A stretch of 38,230 bases of DNA from NCBI GenBank assembly GCA_963589425.1, contig CAVAKZ010000027.1, positions 1 through 38,230 on the forward strand, in the 5' to 3' direction. Under the pieces are notes generated by a model. It worked only from the letters and a program-made list of their open reading frames with translations. It had not been told where the DNA came from and did not search any database. The stretch comes from CAKRJP01 sp963589425 (GTDB lineage Bacteria; Bacillota; Clostridia; Lachnospirales; Lachnospiraceae). Below, in pieces: positions 17,284 to 25,065 of the stretch. Numbering within the stretch: the stretch's first letter is position 1; each line of letters begins with the position of its first letter. The translations under genes were made by a program, and so were the position numbers.

Positions 17284-17349
17284 AGGCATGATCTCCTTTT
17301 CAAATACTCATCCTATAATTTCATCATACACCTGGTTTTTCATGCATTT

Positions 17350-17358
17350 ATTATAGCA
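17350..17358 (-). promoter_or_regulatory. extended -10 promoter of calpain-like block
   Basis: TGCTATAAT on the minus strand (TATAAT at 17350-17355) is a full consensus extended -10, about 67 bp before the ATG at 17283. The region 17 bp further upstream (TATTTA) is not a good -35, as is common for extended -10 promoters. Confidence 0.55.
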
Positions 17359-17430
17359 TATTGCCAATAGATTAAATAATTTGTGTAAATTTTGAGTTTT
17401 CATTATGCGTATCATAAATCTCAACCGAAC

Positions 17431-17458
17431 ATTCTCGTATATTTTAATATACGAGAAT
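17431..17458. repeat. perfect 12-bp inverted repeat between divergent genes
   Basis: ATTCTCGTATAT and ATATACGAGAAT are exact reverse complements separated by 4 nt. It lies between the calpain-like block promoter and the nth promoter. There is no T-run, so a regulator-binding operator is more likely than a terminator. Confidence 0.7.
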
Positions 17459-17497
17459 ATTCCAATAAAGGCTAAAGTGCACAACTGTATATAACTA

Positions 17498-17526
17498 TGG
17501 ACACAGAAAGTTGAACAACCTATAAT
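17498..17526 (+). promoter_or_regulatory. nth promoter
   Basis: TGGACA (17498-17503, 5 of 6 to consensus) and TATAAT (17521-17526) with a 17-bp spacer, 57 bp before the nth ATG. Confidence 0.65.
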
Positions 17527-17582
17527 AAGCAAAAAGGAGTTACAATTACAAATCAAAGTTTAATATTAGGAGGAAGAGCATT

Positions 17583-18230
17583 ATGAATCCCAACTCCAAA
17601 CACGAACTGGCTCTTGCAGTCATTGAACGTCTAAAAAAAGAATACCCGCATACCACCTGCACTCTTGATTATTCAGAAGCCTGGAAGCTTCTTGTCAGTG
17701 TTCGTCTGGCTGCCCAGTGCACCGATGCCAGGGTGAACCTTGTGGTTCAGGATCTCTACGCCAAGTACCCGGATATTAACTCTCTTGCCCAGGCTAGTCC
17801 TGAGGAAATCGAAGAAATTGTTCGCCCCTGTGGTTTGGGTAAGAGCAAGGCCAGGGATATTCATGCCTGTATGAAGATGCTTCGGGATGATTTTGACGGG
17901 AAGGTGCCCCAAGATTTAAAAACTCTTCTAAAGCTTCCCGGCGTAGGACGAAAAAGTGCCAATCTTATTATGGGAGATGTTTACGGTCAACCTGCCATTG
18001 TAACAGACACTCATTGCATTCGCCTTAGCAACCGTATTGGACTGGTGGATGGTACCAAGGATCCGAAGAAGGTTGAGATGGCTCTTTTGGAAATTATTCC
18101 TCCTGAAGAGAGCAACGATTTTTGCCACCGTATGGTGGATCATGGGCGGGAGGTTTGCACAGCAAGAACCAGGCCCCACTGCGACAAATGCTGCCTGGCT
18201 GATCTATGCGAAAAAAACGGCGTGAATTAA
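17583..18230 (+). CDS. nth: endonuclease III (DNA glycosylase/AP lyase)
   Basis: Base-excision repair enzyme that removes oxidised pyrimidines and cleaves at the abasic site. 215 residues, normal length. The helix-hairpin-helix LPGVGRKSAN carries the catalytic Lys124, and Asp142 lies in TDTHC. The [4Fe-4S] cluster loop has Cys192, Cys200, Cys203 and Cys209, a C-x7-C-x2-C-x5-C spacing; the family standard is C-x6-C-x2-C-x5-C, so there is one extra residue in the first loop (TARTRPH). TTAGGAGGA is about 8 nt before the ATG. Monocistronic; its stop codon lies inside the terminator loop. Confidence 0.95.
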   Translation: MNPNSKHELALAVIERLKKEYPHTTCTLDYSEAWKLLVSVRLAAQCTDARVNLVVQDLYAKYPDINSLAQASPEEIEEIVRPCGLGKSKARDIHACMKMLRDDFDGKVPQDLKTLLKLPGVGRKSANLIMGDVYGQPAIVTDTHCIRLSNRIGLVDGTKDPKKVEMALLEIIPPEESNDFCHRMVDHGREVCTARTRPHCDKCCLADLCEKNGVN

Positions 18231-18246
18231 TCCACGCCGTTTTTTC
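18211..18246 (+). terminator. bidirectional terminator overlapping nth stop
   Basis: AAACGGCGTG and CACGCCGTTT pair with an 8-nt loop that includes the nth TAA; A-run and T-run flank it on both sides, so it can end both nth and the convergent 82-residue gene. Confidence 0.9.
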
Positions 18247-18252
18247 AAAGCC

Positions 18253-18501
18253 TTATGCTCCTGGATTGTTACTCATATTCTTTAAGGTCTCTACAAATTC
18301 CAGATCCTCTGCTTTTACCTTGAGATTGGAGCAGTATTCTTTTCCTTCCGGTGTCTTTACCGTAATCTCAATAATAGTCCCCTCCATAATAGCCTCATTA
18401 GAAACTGCTCTTAAAAACATGGGAAACTTGGGATGATTTCTCTGAAATGTTGCCAATCCGCTTTGAATTTTTTGTAACATTGCTATTTGATTAAAATTCA
18501 T
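18253..18501 (-). CDS. 82-residue soluble protein of unknown function
   Basis: I do not recognise a named family. The protein starts MNFNQIAMLQKIQSGLATFQ, then FPMFLRAVSNEAIMEGTIIEITVKTPEGK, suggesting an N-terminal helix followed by a beta-hairpin and a C-terminal helix; it has one Cys, no signal peptide and no membrane segment. AGGAG is 8 nt before the ATG and a TGCTATAAT extended -10 lies 65 bp upstream, so it is a true single-gene unit ended by a shared terminator with nth. Confidence 0.75.
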   Translation of the reverse strand: MNFNQIAMLQKIQSGLATFQRNHPKFPMFLRAVSNEAIMEGTIIEITVKTPEGKEYCSNLKVKAEDLEFVETLKNMSNNPGA

Positions 18502-18565
18502 ATAAGTACTCCTCTCATTTTCTACCGATATCTTTTTCTATGACCCGGATTTCGTCAGTAAAATG

Positions 18566-18574
18566 ATTATAGCA
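18566..18574 (-). promoter_or_regulatory. extended -10 promoter of the 82-residue gene
   Basis: TGCTATAAT on the minus strand, TATAAT at 18566-18571, identical in form to the calpain-block promoter. No good -35. Confidence 0.5.
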
Positions 18575-18699
18575 TCCCTTTTACGGTTTGTGTTATTAAG
18601 TCTCTATTAAAAAATTCTCTCAATTTATATTTTCTTAAGTAGCCCTTAAGACTTTTTCGATTTCTTTAAGAGTTTTAACATACTTTGGACATATTTCCT

Positions 18700-18862
18700 C
18701 TATATACTAATAGTCAGATAGTTGATACACAATCAATCAACTATCCCCCCTCATAAAGTTGTACACCTTTTAAGGTGTACACTTTACTCTCATTCCTTTA
18801 GATAACTATAACAACAACAAGAAACCGTCAGCTTAGGCTGGCGGTTTCTTGTTGCATTTTTT
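18700..18862 (+). ncRNA. candidate structured small RNA
   Basis: This stretch has no credible ORF. On the plus strand it contains three successive hairpins: GATAGTTGAT/ATCAACTATC (18717-18745), GTACACCTT/AAGGTGTAC (18761-18780) and an 18-bp stem starting CAACAAGAAACCG (18815-18854) followed by CATTTTTT, a textbook intrinsic terminator. The T-run is on the plus strand, yet no plus-strand gene lies between the nth terminator and here. A possible promoter (TTGGAC near 18686 and TATACT near 18703) is weak. The rest of the 18502-18865 gap holds only the promoter of the 82-residue gene and a short CTTAAG repeat. Confidence 0.4.
18815..18860 (+). terminator. strong terminator downstream of aminopeptidase gene and candidate sRNA
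   Basis: 18-bp stem (one G-U) with a TTAG loop and CATTTTTT on the plus side. In the minus direction, after the aminopeptidase stop at 18866, only TTGTTGTTA follows, so it serves mainly plus-strand transcription but could block both. Confidence 0.85.
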
Positions 18863-18865
18863 CTA

Positions 18866-20194
18866 TTATAAGTTCTCTGAAGCAAAAAATTCTTTTGCAA
18901 GACGAATTAGGTAAGCTGTATCCTTGGCCCCTGCTGTCTCATAAGGAGAATGCATGGCTAGCTGGGCTAAGCCAATATCCACGCATCTTACAGGAACCTG
19001 GAGGGCTGATAAGTTTCCCAGGGTAGATCCTCCCAGCATGTCTGACCGATTGTGGAAGATCTGATAAGGAATCCTGGCCTTTTTACACAGATTCCTAAAA
19101 ATTGCCGCTGACATTCCATCGGTGGTGTATTTTTGGTTGGCACTAAACTTCATAACCACCCCACCATTTAAATAGGGGCGGTTGCTTGGACAGCTCATTT
19201 CCGGATAGTTTGGATGCAGGCCGTGGGCATTATCTGCTGACAGCATAAAGCTTCCTGCCATCAGTCTTCTATGCTCTCCGGCACTTATCCCCAAACTTTC
19301 ACAAATTCTAAGTAAGCTATCCACAAGAAAGGTTGAGGCAGCCCCCTGTTTGGTTCCACTTCCCACTTCCTCATTGTCAAATACTGCATGTACAGGAAGG
19401 CAAGCTTTCGTTTCTAATGATAAGAAACCTTCCAAAGAAGCATATGCGCACTGTAGGTCATCTAATCTTCCACTGGAAATAAACTCCATATCTGCTCCCC
19501 ACTGGCTTCCCTGCATGCGATTATAGAGAAACAAATCACTTCCTAAAATTTCTTCTGGCTTTATTCCCGCAGTTTCTGCAATCAGGTCCATGAACTTATG
19601 GTCCTTGCATTCCCCACAGGCATAAAGGGGCAGCAAATCTTTTTGGACGTTGTATTTGTAACCATCGTTGGCGCTGCGATTCATATGAATAGCCAGATTA
19701 GGAATCAGACATAAATCTCGGTCCACAGATACCAATTGACTTTTTAAGCCCTCTTTTGTCTCCACAATTATCCGACCTGCCACAGAAAGAGGACGATCAA
19801 ACCAGGGGGCCATCAGCATGCCCCCATATTTTTCCACATTTAGCTTTACATACCGTCCCTCTACTCCCATTTCCGGATTCTCTTTGATTTTAAAAGTAGG
19901 GGAATCACTGTGGCTTGCCATAATATGAAAACCCGAAAATTCTTTTTCCGGAATCCGAAAGGCAAGAAGGGCCGAATCATTTCTTGTAACAAAATATTTC
20001 CCACCAAAATGCAGATCCCAGGGATCTAATTCCGCCAGCTCTTTATAGCCCTCCAAAAGAAGCCTTCTTCTCATCTGCTCTATCCCATGAAAAACACTGG
20101 GGCTTTTCTCGATAAAGTCCAACAGAGCCTTATTAATTTCTTGATCCTCTTTTGTTGTATGCAAATCTACTTGATTAGACTCCACCTGATTCAT
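18866..20194 (-). CDS. apeB: M18 family aminopeptidase
   Basis: Cytoplasmic dinuclear zinc aminopeptidase that trims N-terminal residues, favouring acidic ones in characterised M18 enzymes. 442 residues, usual length. Metal and catalytic residues are visible: His95 and Asp97 in ASHSDSPT, Asp245/246 in GRLDDL, the DNEEVGSG motif (273-280), Asp321 in SADNAHG and His415 in LAMHSPYE. The ATG at 20194 follows AAAGGGA by 10 nt; a second AAAGGGATAGA copy lies 17 nt further upstream, an imperfect tandem repeat. It is 45 nt after the FliB-like gene and probably the last gene of that operon. The symbol follows the usual name for bacterial M18 proteins. Confidence 0.93.
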   Translation of the reverse strand: MNQVESNQVDLHTTKEDQEINKALLDFIEKSPSVFHGIEQMRRRLLLEGYKELAELDPWDLHFGGKYFVTRNDSALLAFRIPEKEFSGFHIMASHSDSPTFKIKENPEMGVEGRYVKLNVEKYGGMLMAPWFDRPLSVAGRIIVETKEGLKSQLVSVDRDLCLIPNLAIHMNRSANDGYKYNVQKDLLPLYACGECKDHKFMDLIAETAGIKPEEILGSDLFLYNRMQGSQWGADMEFISSGRLDDLQCAYASLEGFLSLETKACLPVHAVFDNEEVGSGTKQGAASTFLVDSLLRICESLGISAGEHRRLMAGSFMLSADNAHGLHPNYPEMSCPSNRPYLNGGVVMKFSANQKYTTDGMSAAIFRNLCKKARIPYQIFHNRSDMLGGSTLGNLSALQVPVRCVDIGLAQLAMHSPYETAGAKDTAYLIRLAKEFFASENL

Positions 20195-20239
20195 CTTTCG
20201 TCTATCCCTTTCATCTCATCTATCCCTTTTATGCTTTCT

Positions 20240-21382
20240 CTATCGCCAAGTCTCCACATCTTCTAAATTAGGATCCGAATGCTCCAACTCTCTGGAATAG
20301 CGATATACGATTTCCACTACATCCTCAGTAGTTAAGCTTCTGTCGTTTTTTATCCATCTGGCTATGAGAAATTCCCGGATAAGTCTTAGACTTACAAAGG
20401 CAAGATTGGCTTTATTAAGCGCCTCCCCATCATAGACAGCCCCACAAAAATAGGTAGATATGAAATAAACTAAGATCTGCTCCTGCTGTATTTCCCACTG
20501 GGGGAAATGCTCCTTTACATAATGATCAAAATCTCTAGAAAGTACTTCATGCTTCTCAAAACCATTTTCCGGATTATTCTTAAAAAGCAGGACCTCTGCC
20601 TCACAGATAAAGTCCTCCCACTCATCTCTCAAAAGCTCAAGATCATGAAGTTTTCTAAATAACCTTCTCGTTTTTTTATAGTCTTTGATCCGACAGACAG
20701 CATCCTTCTTCTGGTCTTCCCATTTTTTCTCAAAAAAGGCAATTGCCCGGTCTCCTGCATAGCGGTCCATTAGCTCCTCACAGGAAAACAAGTGACTATC
20801 GTTGATCCGTCTCTGAATGTCGTGGGCCAAACCTTCCATTAACAGCAGCCGCACCGGAATAGGAATATCTCGGTTCTGGGCCATATTTAAAAGGGCCGTC
20901 CTGGTATCTGCCAAAATAAAATACAAGAAGGGATCATAGTCGTCATAGGACTCATCTCCCTCTTCTTCATATTCCACAAAAACCACCGGCTCCTGATGGT
21001 TCATAACAATTCTTGCCACCTCAGGACAGGAAAAAGATAAAGTAACCTCCCTGATTCCCTCAAACTCCTCTATATGTCTGGGATAAAGCTTGCAGGTTTT
21101 GCAAAGAGATTTTTCCCCCAACTCCTTATATAAATCACAGAGATTTTCTTGATTTAAAAATGCACATCTTCCATCTGCTGTTCGGCGAAAGGTTCGATTC
21201 CACCACTGAATGGAAGTCAGTAGCCGGTGGCTGATATCTCCGCCGGCTGTCAGCATGGCATTTCCATATTTTTTCAGAGCTTTCGTATCTATGACAATCT
21301 GCCATCCTGCGCAACAAGTGTCCTCACAATCCCCTGCAATGCACTGAAATTCGCTATAATAATCTGGAAATGTATATAGCAT
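20240..21382 (-). CDS. FliB-like Cys-rich protein (flagellin lysine N-methylase family)
   Basis: 380 residues, with the family N-terminus MLYTFPDYYSEFQC and the cysteine cluster C-x4-D-C-x3-CC-x-GW, followed by GRCAFL, LCDLY, LCKTCKLYPR and SFSCPEVAR, which suggest a bound metal or Fe-S cluster. The family is named after Salmonella FliB, which methylates flagellin lysines, but no flagellar gene is in view, so the substrate here is open. The ATG at 21382 is chosen since GAGGAAGG is about 8 nt upstream; an upstream TTG at 21412 has none and would overlap the preceding gene region. It follows the GTPase gene by 35 nt. Confidence 0.8.
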   Translation of the reverse strand: MLYTFPDYYSEFQCIAGDCEDTCCAGWQIVIDTKALKKYGNAMLTAGGDISHRLLTSIQWWNRTFRRTADGRCAFLNQENLCDLYKELGEKSLCKTCKLYPRHIEEFEGIREVTLSFSCPEVARIVMNHQEPVVFVEYEEEGDESYDDYDPFLYFILADTRTALLNMAQNRDIPIPVRLLLMEGLAHDIQRRINDSHLFSCEELMDRYAGDRAIAFFEKKWEDQKKDAVCRIKDYKKTRRLFRKLHDLELLRDEWEDFICEAEVLLFKNNPENGFEKHEVLSRDFDHYVKEHFPQWEIQQEQILVYFISTYFCGAVYDGEALNKANLAFVSLRLIREFLIARWIKNDRSLTTEDVVEIVYRYSRELEHSDPNLEDVETWR

Positions 21383-21417
21383 AGTTAACCCTTCCTCTCT
21401 CAAGTCTCTCAAAAGAC

Positions 21418-24147
21418 CTACTCATCGTATTGATGAAATTGTCGTTTTCCAAGACGAACTTCCTTCAAATGCTCAGCAAGCTTTGGATCCATATGATCCA
21501 TTAAATAATTTCTGGAAGTCTCCTGCCTTTTTTCACTCTCTTCCTTAATCTGACGATTCACAAAGTCAACTTCCTCCAGAAATTCTCTGGAAGAAATAAG
21601 GGATGCTCCCCGTCCTCTTGTTACAACCTGCTCCACCCCATCGGAGGTAACCACAGTCACATGATATTTCTTTCCTATATGATGGGCAACTTTTTCAATA
21701 TATTGGTCTGCCGTCTCCGCTTCCTTGGTAAATACCACATGAATGTTATGATATTTGTATACTTCCATGGTATCTCCCTCCACCTTGTAGGCGTCAAATA
21801 CCAAGATCAGGGCACATTTTTTAAATCCCTGATAGTTGCACAAAATATCCATCAACTTATTTCTGGCACTTTGAATATTTTCCTTGGCCAAATCCTTTAA
21901 ATCTTCCCATGCAAAGATAACATTGTAACCATCCACTAAGAGGTATTCTTCAATAGCTTCCGAACTTTTGCTTTCTTCTTCCTTGGCTCCTACAGTTAGG
22001 GTAGAAGCCTTAGGCCTTTTATGCTCTACCTTTCCATAGGTTCGTATAAAGATTTCTTCTAATTCCTTGTCCTCTTCATAGCTACTAGAAACCTGACTTC
22101 TTCCCCTTGTGTTAGAAGCCTGTACCTCCCTGGCATCTTTATGCTTACAGGCATTTCTTTTTCCTAGCTGTTTTTCTATATGCATCTTGTCAAAGACTTC
22201 ATTCCAGGGCACTGCATATCCGGCACCGTGGGCGCAAAAGACAGATCCGGTAGGATTTTCCAGGTCTCTTTCAGGATCATAGGCAATAGCCTCGATCACT
22301 TCCTGGGAGTTATGACAAGGATAATATCCCTTATAGCTGCAGGTTAGATAACCCATGCCCCGGGTATACTCTGTAACCTCCCTGGCATATTCTCTCATGC
22401 AGGCCACCGGAGCCTGGCCTGTAATAACCGCATGCTCCTTTTCCCTTTGAGGAGGGTCAAAACTGCCATACATCCGCTGAATATCCGTCATGGCTCTTCC
22501 CACATATTCCGAAGGGATTTCCAAGCGAAAACTAAAGAAGGGCTCCAGCAAAATATTGTCTGCCTGCATCAGGCCCTGACGCACTGCCCGGTAGGTAGCC
22601 TGTCTGAAATCTCCACCTTCCGTGTGCTTTAAATGAGCCTTGCCTGCCAACAGGGTGATCTTCACATCCGTCAAGGCTGATCCTGTAAGTACCCCCCTGT
22701 GGTCCTTCTCCTCCAAATGGGTTAAAATCAGCCGCTGCCAGTTTTTATCCAGCATATCTTCACTGCACTCAGTTCCCAACACCAGGCCACTGCCAACCTC
22801 TCCAGGCTCCATTTTCAGATGGACCTCAGCATAATGCCTTAGGGGTTCAAAATGCCCAACCCCCTCCACCACATTTCCAATGGTTTCTTTATAGACAATG
22901 CTTCCGGCTCCAAAGGAAGGTTCCACTGAAAATCTCTCTATCATGAGACTTTTAAGTACTTCCTTTTGAACATCTCCCATAAGCTGCACATGAATTTCCG
23001 ACAAGGCTTCCTTCCATACCACCTTCAGCATAGGATCTTCTTCTTCCAGCTCTCGAAGGTAGCCTAACATCTTATGAGGGTCCACTGCATCAGGGACTTC
23101 CACCTGATAATTAATAACAGGAATCAGTAGAGGGATTTCTGATTCCCCTTCCCTTCCAAGGCCCTGTCCCGGATAGCTGGCGGTAAGACCTGTAACTGCA
23201 CAAATACATCCCGCAGAGATTTCCTGGATCATCTCATATTTTTCACCGGAATAAATACGAATCTGGTTAACTTTTTCTTCCCAGTCACGGCCATCCCTAG
23301 AACGGCCTTGCAGCAAGTCCTTTACATGCAAGGTTCCGGAAGTAATCTTTAAGTGGGTCAGCCTTTCTCCCTTAGGGTCTCTGGAAATCTTAAAAACCTT
23401 GCCACCAAAGGCAGCATCCTCCGATGCAGCTTTCATAAAGCTAGGATTGTTGCAAAACATCTCAATGGCATCCAAAAGTTCCTGAACGCCTTCTTGCTTT
23501 AGTGCCGATCCAAAATAGCAGGGGAATAGCTTTCGCTCTCCTATAAGCCTTGCTAGGGTATCTTTGCTAATCTCTCCCCGGTCTAGGTATTCTTCCAAGG
23601 CATCCTCATGACAGGTAGCAAGATTCTCGTAAAAATCCTCACAAAATTCCCCCTGATTTCCTGTCCCTTCATCTGAAAATGCTGGAAAGGCAAGGCAGGC
23701 TTCATCTAGGTTCTTCTGCAGATCCATGAGAAGCCTTGTTTTGTCGGTCCCCTCCTGGTCCATCTTGTTAACAAACAAATAAGTTGGAACCTGATAGTGC
23801 TTTAAAAGACTCCACAAGGTCCTGGTATGCCCCTGAACGCCATCGGCCCCGTTAATCACCAGGACTGCCAGGTCCAACACCTGCAAGGTCCTCTCCATCT
23901 CCGCCGCAAAATCCACATGCCCCGGAGTATCAAGAAGTGTTACTGGAAGATTATGTAGATTAACCTCCGCCTGCTTAGAAAAAATGGTAATTCCCCGCTC
24001 TCTTTCTAAGGCATAGGTATCCAAGTAGGCATCCTTGTGGTCTACCCTTCCGGCCTTGCGGATCTTTCCCGTAAGATACAATATACTTTCTGATAAAGTT
24101 GTCTTTCCCGCATCTACATGGGCTACCAATCCTACTGTTATATGCAT
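21418..24147 (-). CDS. TetM/EF-G-like translational GTPase fused to NYN (YacP/Rae1-type) nuclease
   Basis: 909 residues. The N-terminal two thirds is an EF-G-like ribosomal GTPase: G1 HVDAGKTT (10-17), G2 RERGIT (49-54), G3 DTPGHVD (73-79), G4 NKMD (127-130), then domains II-V resembling tetracycline ribosomal protection proteins. A charged linker (about 680-730) leads to a NYN nuclease domain (735-870) with acidic residues Asp739 (LLVDGYN), Asp785 (VFDAY), Asp814 (ETADQYIE) and Asp836 (TSDGVEQ), closely like Bacillus YacP/Rae1, a ribosome-associated A-site mRNA endonuclease. The fusion suggests a factor that binds stalled ribosomes and cuts mRNA. Not evidence of tetracycline resistance by itself. 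It lies 30 nt after the parvulin gene and 35 nt before the FliB-like gene. Confidence 0.87.
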   Translation of the reverse strand: MHITVGLVAHVDAGKTTLSESILYLTGKIRKAGRVDHKDAYLDTYALERERGITIFSKQAEVNLHNLPVTLLDTPGHVDFAAEMERTLQVLDLAVLVINGADGVQGHTRTLWSLLKHYQVPTYLFVNKMDQEGTDKTRLLMDLQKNLDEACLAFPAFSDEGTGNQGEFCEDFYENLATCHEDALEEYLDRGEISKDTLARLIGERKLFPCYFGSALKQEGVQELLDAIEMFCNNPSFMKAASEDAAFGGKVFKISRDPKGERLTHLKITSGTLHVKDLLQGRSRDGRDWEEKVNQIRIYSGEKYEMIQEISAGCICAVTGLTASYPGQGLGREGESEIPLLIPVINYQVEVPDAVDPHKMLGYLRELEEEDPMLKVVWKEALSEIHVQLMGDVQKEVLKSLMIERFSVEPSFGAGSIVYKETIGNVVEGVGHFEPLRHYAEVHLKMEPGEVGSGLVLGTECSEDMLDKNWQRLILTHLEEKDHRGVLTGSALTDVKITLLAGKAHLKHTEGGDFRQATYRAVRQGLMQADNILLEPFFSFRLEIPSEYVGRAMTDIQRMYGSFDPPQREKEHAVITGQAPVACMREYAREVTEYTRGMGYLTCSYKGYYPCHNSQEVIEAIAYDPERDLENPTGSVFCAHGAGYAVPWNEVFDKMHIEKQLGKRNACKHKDAREVQASNTRGRSQVSSSYEEDKELEEIFIRTYGKVEHKRPKASTLTVGAKEEESKSSEAIEEYLLVDGYNVIFAWEDLKDLAKENIQSARNKLMDILCNYQGFKKCALILVFDAYKVEGDTMEVYKYHNIHVVFTKEAETADQYIEKVAHHIGKKYHVTVVTSDGVEQVVTRGRGASLISSREFLEEVDFVNRQIKEESEKRQETSRNYLMDHMDPKLAEHLKEVRLGKRQFHQYDE

Positions 24148-24177
24148 CCGCTACACCTCTTTACTACTTGAATAAAA

Positions 24178-24933
24178 TTAAGCCTGGTCTTTTACTTCTA
24201 AATATTTCTCACGAAGTTCTGCTAATTTCTGGCGATAAGCCACTGCCTGCTTCTTCTCTAAAAGCTCTGCCTTTACATGTTCCTTTACATCCTCAAACTC
24301 CGGAATCACTGCATCTACTTTCTTTTCTACCTTAATCAAGTGATATCCAAACTGGGTCTGTACAGGTCCGATAATCCTTCCGATTTCTCCCTCAAAAGCA
24401 GCCTTCTCAAATTCAGGAACCATCTGGCCCTTTCCAAATTCTCCAAGATTTCCTCCTCTTTCTTTTGAAGGACAGGTAGAAAATTCCATAGCAGCATCCT
24501 CAAAGGATTTGCTTCCATCTTCAATGGCCTTCTTTACATCTTCGATAGCTTCTAAATCTTCCATCAAAATGTGCTTGGCACTGACTCTTGCCGAAGTCCC
24601 AAAATGTTCTTTATTTAAGTTAAAATATTCCAGCAAATCTTCCTCACTTGCTTCTATCTCTTTTAAAATAACAGACACTGCAAGCTGAGACAAAATATCT
24701 TTCTTTGTATTTTCAAGAACCATCTTGAAATCCTCTGTCTCCTCTAACTTAAGATCTTCTCCTAGCTTGGTAAACAGACGCATGTTAATCAACTGATCCA
24801 GATATTGCTGTCTAAATTGTGGATTCTTAACATAGGCCTGATGCTCTCTGGGTGCATTTTTAAGCACTGCATCAAGCTGGGCCTCGGTAATCTCTTCTCC
24901 TGCAACTACTGCTAAAACTTTGCTCTCACTCAT
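24178..24933 (-). CDS. cytoplasmic parvulin-type peptidyl-prolyl isomerase
   Basis: 251 residues starting MSESKVLAVVAGEEITEAQ, with no signal peptide, unlike secreted PrsA. Residues 1-105 form a SurA/PrsA-like helical chaperone part; the PpiC rotamase domain runs from SAKHILMED to FGYHLIKVEKK (about 115-215) with GGNLGEFGKGQMVPEFE and GPVQTQFGYH intact. It therefore probably folds proteins or handles nascent chains in the cytoplasm, which fits its position 30 nt before a ribosome-associated GTPase. The ATG at 24933 has AAGGAG 9 nt upstream; longer readings to 25005 or 24939 place the site wrongly. Confidence 0.87.
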   Translation of the reverse strand: MSESKVLAVVAGEEITEAQLDAVLKNAPREHQAYVKNPQFRQQYLDQLINMRLFTKLGEDLKLEETEDFKMVLENTKKDILSQLAVSVILKEIEASEEDLLEYFNLNKEHFGTSARVSAKHILMEDLEAIEDVKKAIEDGSKSFEDAAMEFSTCPSKERGGNLGEFGKGQMVPEFEKAAFEGEIGRIIGPVQTQFGYHLIKVEKKVDAVIPEFEDVKEHVKAELLEKKQAVAYRQKLAELREKYLEVKDQA

Positions 24934-24967
24934 GATCATATTCTCCTTGTTTTCATTTATAACAATA

Positions 24968-25000
24968 CAGGGAGATATGGGTTTCCCACATATTTCCCTG
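24968..25000 (-). terminator. possible terminator after mgtE or leader hairpin of the parvulin gene
   Basis: CAGGGA...ATATGTGGG pairs with CCCATAT...TCCCTG around an AAA loop on the minus strand, with one or two bulges, followed by TATTGTTAT. It lies 66 nt after the mgtE stop. The T tract is poor. Confidence 0.4.
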
Positions 25001-25065
25001 CTCATGTCATCTCATATTTTTAATTATCTATATTGTCTGTACTGACCGAAGCTTTTGTAAATCTT

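Noticed and set aside
10337..17289. CBASS or type III CRISPR calpain (CalpL/CalpT/CalpS) cassette
   Set aside because: No SAVED domain, sigma/anti-sigma pair, CD-NTase or cas gene lies nearby, and the proteins lack membrane segments.
21418..24147. Tetracycline resistance gene of the tet(M) class
   Set aside because: It is TetM-like but has an EF-G-like C-terminus (GYYPCHN, FCAHGAG) and a NYN nuclease fusion, so it is treated as a housekeeping-type GTPase; resistance is not supported by sequence alone.
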